The notes under the pieces were generated by a model. That model searched no databases. It was not told the origin of the DNA and saw only the letters and a list, made by a program, of their open reading frames with translations. DNA of 64,000 bases from Tretioscincus oriximinensis (Eukaryota > Chordata > Lepidosauria > Squamata > Gymnophthalmidae): contig JAJVDF010000260.1 in the NCBI GenBank assembly GCA_022410635.1, positions 1,591,943-1,655,942 of the forward strand. The letters run 5' to 3'. Shown here in pieces: positions 47,760 through 57,583 of this stretch (its first letter is position 1; each line of letters starts with the position of its first letter). The translations under genes were made by a program, and so were the position numbers.

Positions 47760-48120
47760 AAGCTTTTATTTATTTACATTTCTGTAATGCCCTACACCCA
47801 AAGGCCTCAGGGCGGTTAACAATACAAACCAAATACATATTTATATCTGAAAGCAGGGGAAGGAGAGCAGTTTTTTCAGCCAAAAGCCGAGTTGAAGAGG
47901 TGCCTCTTCAGAGTCTCCTGCTTCCCATCCTCTTTCTCACTGAAGGATCTGGTACAGCCAAGGGGGTCTCCCCTGCAGATCTTAAGGCATGGGCAAGAAG
48001 GCCTTCCTTTAGGTATTTGGGCCCATGTTAGGTAGGGCCTTATAGGTTAGAGCTAATAACTCTATAGGTGAGTGTTGAATTAGGCTGAATAGCAAATTGG
48101 CAGCCAGTTAAGTTGCAGGG
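47760..48120 (-). mobile_element. L2-like LINE 3' end, antisense
   Basis: Tail gccctacacccaaaggcctc agggcggttaac, then UTR gcagttttttcagccaaaag and coding-end remnants. Confidence 0.6.
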
Positions 48121-48189
48121 ACAGCCAGAATGTCTCTAAAGGCCAATTGCAAGGAATCGAGAAAGAGGCAAAACCTTTTGCTATTATCT

Positions 48190-48400
48190 ATACCTCCACA
48201 AACACTTGGGCCCTATATTCTGGGGTATATCTTGGGACTCAGTTTGGTCATCCACATGCCATTCGGGCCTACTGTAGATGGCAGGTTCCTATTCCCAGGT
48301 GTAGCTTATCATCATCTACACCGGTGTATGGATGGCCAAGCTCTGTTCTGGGACATAGCCCAGAATAAGGCTCAGTGGGGCCAGGGCCTTAGTGTCGGGT
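48190..48400. mobile_element. Foldback MITE-like repeat (GGCTCAGT family)
   Basis: Left ttgggccctatattctgggg and right cccagaataaggctcagtgg are imperfect inverted ends with inner inverted pieces (tccacatgccattcgggcct / ggatggccaagctctg). Relatives are at 1275-1450, 16795-16945, 32795-32890 and 51445-51645. Confidence 0.55.
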
Positions 48401-49020
48401 CTAGAAGAATGAGTGTGGAAGAAGTCTTTGCAGTTAAATTCTCCCCGTGTTGTGTTTTATGCAGTTTGAGAGCAGCATTATTTAACATGTTCTTCGGAGG
48501 CAGATATAGTCGCCCGTTGCCTCGAAGGCAGTGGCCGTAAGTGGATGTCATGGCTGTGAAACCGTCCCTCCACCCTTATGCCTGCAAAGTGCCTTACTCA
48601 GACTTCCAACAGGTGGTCTTAAGGATGGCCGTCCACAGCACCCTTGTGCATGCAGAAGTCTTTGAGCTGCTTGCCTCTTTACAAAATTGTGAGCAATAAC
48701 CTCCCTGGGTTTGCGTGTTCCCATGTAGCTTAGAATTCTAGCTTAGAAGCATGGATCCTGTTGCATTACTGATTGCTTCTTTCAAGAGGCTGAGGCTTGG
48801 AGAAAGACACACTCCTGTGAGTTTGCCATCAGAGGGAACTTTCCTCTGGAAGGTNAAACGTACAGATGGTGCCATTTGAATCACAGTAGCTGAATTCCTT
48901 CCTTGAGCAGTCCGTGTTGTGGGTATCCTAGAATGGTACAGGTCTGTACCACACCCTGGCAGCCTTCTTAGAGGGAGATCTTTGTTCTCCCAAGTTACAA
49001 CAGAAATGACCATAATTATA

Positions 49021-49480
49021 TTCAGAGACATTGCTGTGTTAGTCTGGGTCCAGAATATATAGCTGGGGGGGTGGGGGGTCTCCTAGCACATTAGAGACAA
49101 ACAAGAAAATGAGTGGCAGGAAGAGCTTTCATAGACAAGTCCACTTCTTCTGATGCATAAGTGGAGGGATGGACGGATGGACTGATAGATATTTGAGCAA
49201 GCGGGAGTCAGCAAGAGCTTCCATAGGCAGGTCTATTGTCTACCTAGCATCTGAAAAAGCTCTATTGTCTATGGAAGCTTCTGCTGCCTCCCTTTCTCTT
49301 GTTGGCCTCTAAGATGGTACAATACCACATCGCTGGAATATTTGTCTGTCTGTCTGTGTCTGTCTGTGTCTGTCTGTCTGTCTGAAGAAACAGCCTTGTC
49401 TATGGAAGCACCTGCTGCCTCCCTTTCCTTTGTTAGCCTCTGTAGCTACAATACCACCTTGTTGGAATAATTGTATTGAA
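49021..49480. mobile_element. Older Penelope-type terminal repeat fragments, both orientations
   Basis: An antisense fragment (49021-49160; ttgctgtgttagtctgggtc ... agacaagtccacttcttctg) is followed by sense fragments (49253-49330 and 49384-49465; tctatggaagcttctgctgc). A (GTCT)n run lies between the sense fragments. They are too diverged to judge a ribozyme core. Confidence 0.4.
49328..49386 (+). repeat. (GTCT)n run
   Basis: Units of GTCT/TGTC inside Penelope-type fragments. Confidence 0.85.
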
Positions 49481-49974
49481 TAGTGCAGTGGCAGTTTCAG
49501 AACTGCAATAGAAGCAGAAACTACAGTATTTAGGTTTCAAAATTGCCTACATAAAACCATCTCACTCCTCTCCAAATAGGCTCTTCTCAATGGAAGGCAA
49601 ATGATGTGAGACTTCTAAGGCATTTTGTAGCAAACGCAAAGTCTCTTTGTTTCATACTTCGAGCCTCTGGTCACAGTTAAGTTTTAGTCTGACTTCAGTC
49701 ATCCACCTTAAAGACGGAAGAACATAACGGCAAAGGCAACAGTGATTTCTGTTCCATGATATCTAAGCCAAAACAAGGCTTTTCCAATTTTGGAAAATTG
49801 AAAATGCCAAAAGAAAACAGCTTCCACTTTGCATATGGGTTCTGTCACTCTGAAAGTGGACTGAAGCTGGATTAAAGGTGTAGACAGAGACCAAAGCTTT
49901 TTAACAGTGGGCCTAAGTATGGGTTTCTTCTACTCTCAGTCTGTTGCTGTGGTTCCAAGGATGCAAACCAGGTT

Positions 49975-50055
49975 TTTTCAGAAGACAGAATCAGGAAGGG
50001 ATGCCTGATGATGGGTTGTTCTGCAATCCCTCTGCAGGAAGGGACAGATGGTAAC
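49975..50055 (+). mobile_element. Solo fragment of a DIRS-like terminal repeat
   Basis: The segment cagaagacagaatcaggaag followed by ggatgcctgatgatgggttg and a tail with ctctgcaggaag matches, with scattered changes, the left terminal repeat of the element at 33896 (cagaggacggaaccgggaag ... atgggttgttcc ... ctgcaggaag). It is a relic end of the same or a related family. Confidence 0.5.
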
Positions 50056-50924
50056 AAAACATAAGCACACTAATGAAATAATATCTAAAATACTGTAATA
50101 CCAACTATTTTACCTGCAATTACTTCGCTAATATCTAGGGGGCGCAATTTCTGGAAATGGACTGCCAAATAGGATACACAAATAAAAAAGGAAGCATAGA
50201 TGTTTTCACCCCTTGTGCCCTTTTACAGTTAGGTTTTCCCAAAATCCAAACCTTTCACCAAGTAGAATTCTCTGGTATCTACTCCCAAGTCATTTTGATC
50301 GCTCAGAATAGGAACTTGAAATGGTCCCAGGGGATCATGAATATGCTGGACATGCCACCTCAAACCCGACTGCAGGTGTAGAACTTCTTGCAGATAGTTA
50401 GAATGTTGAATAAATAGACAAATGTGTGTGTGTGTGTCTCCCCGAAGAAGTAACTGTGCTACAATTGAACTGGGCATTAGATTTAGCAAAAACGAAATCA
50501 GGGCTGGGAAAAGGCTGAACCTTGTACTATCTCTCAGGGTAAGGTACAGCATTCCTGCAAAGCACCTGGCCTTATGTTATTTCAGTTGTTCTTTTTGTCC
50601 GTCTTTAAAATGGGCACCATACAAACGAAAAGCCCTAAGCAATTATACCTTGAATCAGATTTCAGAGAAAACCGTGTTTTTCTGGGTCCAGAAAATCCAG
50701 CAAGGGCATCTCACAGCACTCTAGAGGCTAAGAAGGGATAGGTCAGGTACTGTGAGTTTTCATACTTCTTCAAGGGCAACCCAAGAAGTTGACTTGTGTC
50801 CAAAAAATCACGTCACCTAGAGTAGACATGAGAAGAGTACTTTAGTCTCTAAAGTACTACGAGACCCCCTTGCTAGATATCGTGAATCAGTATTTTAAAA
50901 GGTAGTCAATTTCAGAGAAATAGC

Positions 50925-51110
50925 CGTGTTAGTCTAGTAGAAAGTCCAGCAAAGGAGCTAGCAGCACTTAGACTAACTTGAGAAAAGTGGTTGGCATAAG
51001 CTTTCGTAGACAGGTCTGCTTCTGGGCATCTGAAGAAGTAGACGTGTCTACGAAAGCTTATGCCAACCACTTTTCTCAAGTTAGTCTCAAAGTGCTCCTT
51101 TGCCAGTATT
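50925..51110. mobile_element. Head-to-head pair of Penelope-like terminal repeats
   Basis: A minus-oriented repeat (50925-51020) is followed at once by a plus-oriented copy (51024-51110). The arms share gagaaaagtggttggcataa and its complement. Only the plus copy keeps a full hammerhead-like core (51030-51055). No internal coding sequence lies between them. Confidence 0.65.
51025..51064 (+). ncRNA. Hammerhead-ribozyme-like motif (best copy)
   Basis: In order: GGCAT, the core CTGAAGA (51030-51036), a self-complementary stem GTAGAC/GTCTAC (51038-51051), the core GAAA (51052-51055), GCTT, then ATGCC (51060-51064), which pairs with GGCAT as stem I. This matches the CUGANGA / GAAA / UH layout of minimal hammerheads reported in Penelope-like elements, with a very short helix III. 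Cleavage would be expected after the second U of GCUU. Activity is inferred. Confidence 0.6.
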
Positions 51111-51284
51111 TTAAAAGTTCTTCTGCCTCTAGTCCATTTTTATTATGCAGTCCAACTTGAGGTATAGTCCTCATCAAACCACTTTTATTTTTTATGTAGA
51201 AGAGGGTAAATAAATGGATCTACTTGTGCAGATCTATACTCTTCACTTGGTTATATGGTCCATTTTTCCTATTGAGCCATCATG

Positions 51285-51440
51285 AAATTATAGAGTTGGA
51301 GGGAACCTCCAGGGTCTTCAGGTTGAACCTTGTGCTTGATGCAGGATCCACTAAACCATCTTAGATAGCGATCCAGCCTTAGCTTGAATACCTCCATCTC
51401 CTGTGGCAATCTAGTCCACTGGTTGATTGCCCACATGGTC
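51285..51440 (-). mobile_element. CR1-like LINE 3' end, antisense
   Basis: atcatgaaattatagagttg gagggaacctcc is the antisense start of the classic CR1 UTR. Confidence 0.5.
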
Positions 51441-51444
51441 AGAA

Positions 51445-51645
51445 AGTTCTAATGATGGTTAGCCCCCAGGGAAAATGTGTTGGGCGTGGCCTTTGGGGCA
51501 GATGATTCTTGTGCGTGAATCCACTTATGACCTTCACTTCCTTTTTGCCCTGGGTCTTATCCTGGGATATAACTGGAAATAAGGGTCTACCATCCACAAA
51601 CTCTAAGATACATCCCAGAATAAAGCTTAGCATGGAAGGGAACTT
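51445..51645. mobile_element. Foldback MITE-like repeat (GGCTCAGT family), diverged
   Basis: Contains cttatcctgggatataactg and atcccagaataaagcttagc around tctaccatccacaaactc. Confidence 0.4.
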
Positions 51646-53689
51646 AGAACAATTTCTCAACATGTGTGTGAAGGCTGTACACAAAGAATTGCTCATGTCA
51701 AAGGCCCTGGTTACACACCTGTTTTTAAACCGTTCTGTTCTGAGGAATGTGCAGAATCTATTTTTTTTTCTGGTTTAGTCTATGAACCAGGTCATTGATA
51801 GTTTACATTTTGTAAGAAAATGCTGGCACACACCTAGCCGTGGATCTCAAAATCTATAAAAAGAGATTATGGTCTTAAACAATATGGGGTTGTTTTAGAG
51901 TTGTTCCATCAGGCTGAAGAAATTCCACCGGATTCAAACCTCTTGTCCATGTTAGTTGCAACCATCATGTCTCAAAACCTATCGTGGATTTGTACCATAT
52001 TGTATTTATTCCATTCCGATCTTTGATTTCTTTTTCAAAGGATTTTCTTTAAACCTCTGTATATATTGACATTAAAGTTTGCGTCATGTCACGTTCTCTC
52101 GACCTGTATTTGCATAATATGTCGTTATGTGCCTCCGTGCTGCGAAATATGGTGTCTATTCCTCTCTCTCAATCGTGACATAATACCAAAGACAACAATA
52201 GATGTCTAGTTTGATTTTGTTGCATAATTTGCGATGGGCATTTTTCCCTACCAAACGTTCCATGAGTACTAGAATAAAAGAAACAAAAACTCGTAAGACT
52301 TTCCAAGTGTCAAAATCGCGGTGTAGACTGTCTTTCTCAATGGCACTGAGTGGAGTCCCCCCTCCATACAATGTGTTAAAGTTTTAAAATCCCTAAGAAC
52401 CCAATTGCGAGTCCATACAGACGAACCTTCATCCTTTCGCAAACAAACTTGTAAATCCATGTGGAATAGACAGGATGACTAACCAGGAAGTAAATACTGA
52501 GCATGCTCAGTATGGGATTTTGCACTGTTGTGCTAGCGTCTTCTCAAAGTATCCTGGTAATCCTGTTGGTTGTTCACACAGGAAGGCTTCTCATCCTCCT
52601 GGCTTTTTCCCAGGTATATTGCAAACACTTTTGTGCTTTGCAAAACATTTCGGGTATATTGCAAAATCTCCTTGCATACTTGCAGGCATTGCCAGTCAAC
52701 CATATTTCATTGACTTTCTGCTCAGAAAGTGCTGTGGTCACACCTAAGTTTTAATCCAGATTCAGAAAAACACAGCAGCAAAATGAACACACATATAACT
52801 TATCTAAACCATATATACGGCTTCTCTGATGGATTTCTAAGAAGTAGCTGTGTTAGGCTGAGCCCAGAAAATCTAGCATTTAGGTATCGTAGCGTTTTAG
52901 AAAATACCATTTCCTTGTTAGCCTCAGTGGGAGGGAAAATGGCGTGCATGCAAAAATCTCATACCATTGTAAGAATCTCATGCAGCCCAGACCCAGTTGC
53001 ATGACTTCCAGCCCCCGGAAATGACATCAAGATGTCCTTCTCAGAAATTGAACTGGAAGTGACCTCATGCAGGATGTCATTCCTGGAACCAGGAACTGAA
53101 AAACATTATTCATGATGTCATTTCCGGTTCAAAAAAACTAAAACTGCCTCCCCCCCCCCCCTAAAAAAGTTTCCCTTATGAGAATCGCCATAATTTTAAC
53201 GCTATTATTTGATGGGTTTTCTGATTTAAAAAATGTCAAAAGGAAACAGTTTCCCACTTTGCTGAGGGTTTTTTCTCACCCTGAAACTGGATTAAAACTT
53301 AGGTATGACCAATATAAGTGATTTTTTTTTAAAAAAAGGCATTTTGGAGAAGTGGAACCTTCTGCTGGTAAACCAGATGGGTCAACTCAGTTACAACTAT
53401 TTCTGTTTGTGATTATTTTAAAATAATTGCTCTGGGCACATCTTGTGGGAGAAACTTTATTCGTCTTCCTTCTTGAATAAACGGATCTGTTTCAATTGAC
53501 GGTATTTGCTACTTGGAGAGACACGGCAAACACAGCAAGAGTGGAATCAGTAGCTCCTTTCCCGATCGCTTTGTTCAAAAAAGAACTTTGTGAACCCATT
53601 TTGAACCAGGCTAGAGAAACCAAGAGAAATCATTTACAGAAAGCAACACCAAGTAATACTAAACAACATTACACAAAGCTACGTACAAC

Positions 53690-53950
53690 TTGATTGTCAT
53701 GCGCTCTATGTTGGGCTGCCCTGGAAGATGGTTCGGAAGCTGCAACGGGGCAAAACTCAACCGTGAGGATGCTGACTGATCCAGCTTGCCAGACACACAT
53801 TATGCCAGTCCTGAAAGAACTGCACAGGCTGCCGATTCACTACTAAGCCCAATTCAAAGTGTTAACATTGCCATATAAGACTTGGAGCCCAAATATTAGA
53901 AGGAACAGCTCCTCCCACCCGTGTCCTCCCGCACCCTAAGATCTTCCGAT
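53690..53950 (+). mobile_element. L2-like LINE C-terminal remnant
   Basis: Reads VGLPWKMVRKLQ-like and PVLKELHRLPIHY-like segments across frameshifts (gttgggctgccctggaagat, gccagtcctgaaagaactgc). Confidence 0.55.
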
Positions 53951-54438
53951 AATTCTCTTCTGTCAGGCCCACCTCCTCCACTCGACAAGGGTGTGGATAT
54001 ATGGGAGGGTCTTTTGCATCTTAATTTCAGCCAGTTACATGGCCGGATTGTGTCTTGTATGCCACGGGATTTATTAATTAGGATATTCATGTGGTATTTG
54101 CTATCCAGGACTGTTGGAACCCAGCCAAAATGGTCAATCATTACTATTTTCCCTGCTAGTACTTTTATTCAGCTTCCACCACACAATATCCAGTCTTTGT
54201 GCTACGACTGGACATTCCCTGTAAGAGCTGCCGAGACCTCCAGCCCCGCATTACAACAGTGGAAACTACAGGAAGTGAGGTCCCCCTTTGAATTCTCTTA
54301 CCCAGCAACCATTCAGAATAGGAATACGGATCAGCCAATCAGAAGCTAGGATTTGGTCTCAAGAGAAAGAGGGGTGTTTCAAGGGGAGGAGAAGCAGTCA
54401 CCCTAATTGAGGTCAAGGATAAAAAAGCATCTGCTTAC

Positions 54439-55887
54439 CAGTGGGGCAGCTCGGTGCTTTTTCTGAGCAGCCAACATAGCCGCAGTGGCAAAGTACTTGC
54501 TCAGTCTTCTGTCAGGGTTGTGGGGCTCTTCATCCTTAGTCTGCCCGGCTAGGTTGCTTTCGGAAGTGGAAGAGGCTGCAAGTGGAACAGCTTCTCCTGA
54601 CAAAGCACGTGGGGCTCCTTCAGAAGACAGCTGGGGCCCTTTCATATCCGTCGGAGGTGTTTCTGGAGTTGCCCTGGAAGGAAATTTGATACCATCTTGT
54701 CCTTTTCCAGAATCTCCGTATGCGGCTCTCTGTGGTGAGATGCTGCTTCTGGCAAACAGAAGTGACTTCTTTTGAGATTTGAGGGATGTGACAGGAAAGG
54801 TCTCGCGCTCAATGTCAGACTGGCTGGGTGCAGGTGGCTTTGGGGCACTTCCATTTGGCGGCAGGAGTAGTGGCGGCAGTGACATGGGCACACTTCCACG
54901 CCTTGCACTTGGCTCGCCTTGTTCTGGTGGACCTGGCAGGCTAGCAGCTGGTGCAGTGGATCCGGACTGCTCTGAGGATGGCTGAGACGGACCAGCACTA
55001 TTCTCTGTTGTTGTCTCCTGATTGGCTTGTGGGACAGCAGACATTCCTAGTGGAGGCACTTCTGGAGCTGCAGGTGGGGAAACCTTCGTGGGGCCTTTTT
55101 TGGCCACACTTTGTGACGGTGCTGCAGCTCTGGCAAATAGAGGTGCCCGCTTTTGGTTCCGCAACGAGATCGGTTCCACAGGAAACTCCTCGTACTCCTC
55201 CATCTTGGTGGCTTTCTCTGCTGACAGGTGGGACGGGCTGTCAGAAGACACTGGCGAGATTTCCTGGCTTCTGAAGTGAGTGGTTGAAGGCATGGGTGGG
55301 ATGCCTGCCGAAGGTTTGGCTTTGTCCCTTTCTGATGGCAAAAGGATGGAAACAGATTTCCCTGGTATTTTTTCTTCAGAGAGTTTCAGAATCCCTCTCT
55401 GGGGCTTGGCTTGTTCTTGACCGGGCTTGAAGTCATCAAAAATGGACGTTTTCACCTTCGGAATTTCTGTGTTTTGTAGAGCTCGGACCTTGTCCTTCTT
55501 CTGGGGGAATAATTTCTCTTTCTCTTCAGGAGGGGAAGGAGGTAGCGTGGGGGGCAAAGTAGTGACCTGGCGGGTCTCAGTGATGTAGCGAAGGGTCCCT
55601 TCCTCATCCACCATGGGGGGCATGCCTCTGAGCTCACCTGTGGCATCCATTTGGGGTTCAGGTTTGCCAAGCACAGCAATCTCTTCCTCTTCCTTTTTGA
55701 AGCAGGTTCGAAGCCTTTTGCAAAAAGCACAAATCTTTTCCTTGAATGACATTTTGGGTTCCGCTTCCTCTACACCAAGTTCGGGAACCTTGGCTTCCAG
55801 GACCACCGGACGTATGGCTGGTAAAGGTTCCTTAGCTGCCACTGTGGGAAACTGAAAGGTGATCTGCGCTGGGGGTTTGATCCCTGG
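54439..55887 (-). CDS. CYLC1: Cylicin-like gene, large Pro/Ser/Lys-rich exon
   Basis: A 1449-bp exon, open for 483 codons, with acceptor gttgcctttcag and donor CCACTG|gtaagc. It starts PGIKPPAQITFQFP; the first internal ATG is not needed as a start. A basic cysteine segment (KEKICAFCKRLRTCFKK) lies near residues 49-65, followed by disordered Pro/Glu/Lys-rich sequence. Two copies of a motif, SLRNQKRAPLFAR (55129-55167) and SLKSQKKSLLFAR (54748-54786), lie 127 residues apart, each followed by a TPETPP-like stretch, so the exon contains an old internal duplication. It ends near SKYFATAAMLAAQKKHRAAP. There is no KKD repeat. It is certainly coding-like; its cylicin identity depends on the linked exons. 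Confidence 0.8.
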
Positions 55888-56278
55888 CTGAAAGGCAACA
55901 ATCAGATTACGGGGTTATAGCACTGAAATGTTCAGAAGGAGACAAAAGCAAGGGGCATAAGAACCTGTGGCAAGGAACAGTCTCCCACTTGAGGTGCATC
56001 AATCGCCATCTCTGTTAATGCATGCAGAAAATGCTTGAAGGCACACATCTTTCACCTGTCCTGTGGATGAGGAAATGTCTCTCCCTTCCTTAGTTTCAGA
56101 TATTGTCGTTTTAATATGTTATCGCCAGAGAGACCTTTGGGTTTAGGGCAGTATAGAAATGTATAAACAAACGAAGAACAGACAGACAGATAGACGGATG
56201 GATGGACGGACAGACGGACGGACGGACGGACGGACAGACAGACAGACAGATATAAAGATAGATACGTAGATAGGTAGG

Positions 56279-56314
<36 letters not shown>

Positions 56315-56369
56315 TAGATAGACAGATAGATACGTAGATAGATAGATACAGACAGACAGACAGACAGAC

Positions 56370-56405
<36 letters not shown>

Positions 56406-57374
56406 TGCGCACAGAGTTCCAGGCAATTGGGGGAAATGAATATATTCCATGTTTCCGAGGTAATGTTAAAGACTCCTAAAAACTTCTGGAAAAGCTCTTG
56501 GGATGACTCCACTGAGAAGGAAAATCCCCTCAAAACATGATTTCCGAATATATTTTCCTAAACACAGGCATCTTACTTTGCTCTCTTAGAAAGAAATGCT
56601 AAGCAAACAATATTCTTTTGAAATTACAAGCCGCGGGTGCTTGCCCCCCCCCCCCCCCCGTTCCTCTGCAAAGCCTTGAGTTAGCACAAAATGTGCATAA
56701 AAGAAGAGACCTTCTTTCCCTGAGTATACAAGGCCAAACCCCTTGTTTGAACCAGTTTACCAGAGAAGCTGAGAACAAGAACAGAGATAAGAGAATGTTT
56801 CTTTTGCCTAGCAAGAAAGCGTGATCTGCTTGCTGTTTCCGCCCATTTGTGTTTCAGTCAAAATTATGCCACGACGGTCTCTGTTTTGTTGCCTTTAGGA
56901 GAACGTATAAAAGATTGCTCGGTTTCTAGTTCAGGGGCGCAGTTGGCAGAGTTGTCCCCTGCGCCACAGGCATGCCTAATAAAACTTTGCTAATTATATC
57001 TTAGTCCGAATCTGGACTTTCTGTCATGTCCTGAGTTCCTGCCTTAACACCACTGCCTTAGTTAAAGAGGTGTGGTGGACACACGGGAGGGCCTTCTGCC
57101 TGGCAGCGGCTAGACTCTGGAATTGCATCGGCCCATGAGATGCATCAGGCACCCTCACTGGATGTATTGAGATCATCTGGTGAAGATGGGCCTGCCCTGG
57201 CCTTTGGTTGAGGCATCTTCCACCATCTTCTCCTCATGGAGCGCCTTGTCATGAACTTTTAGCCAGTCTATTTTAGCTGCTACTTTATATCCTCATTATA
57301 ATTAAATTACATATAAAAATAAACAGTTTTGGATGAAAACATGCACGGGGTGACTGTACTTATATGATTTCCTT

Positions 57375-57417
<43 letters not shown>

Positions 57418-57514
57418 ATCAATCTATCTATCTATCTATCTCTATCTCTATCTCTATCTCTATCTCTATCTCTATCTCTATCTCTATCTCTATCTCTCTC
57501 TCTATATCTATCTA

Positions 57515-57583
<69 letters not shown>

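Noticed and set aside
53896..54349. Possible last exon of the cylicin-like gene
   Set aside because: The minus frame (65-80 residues) has no cylicin-like Pro-rich C-terminus and overlaps an L2 remnant; phase could not be fitted with a good acceptor.
54485..55274. Plus-strand frames opposite the large cylicin-like exon
   Set aside because: Shadow frames of the minus-strand coding exon; no splice sites or homology.
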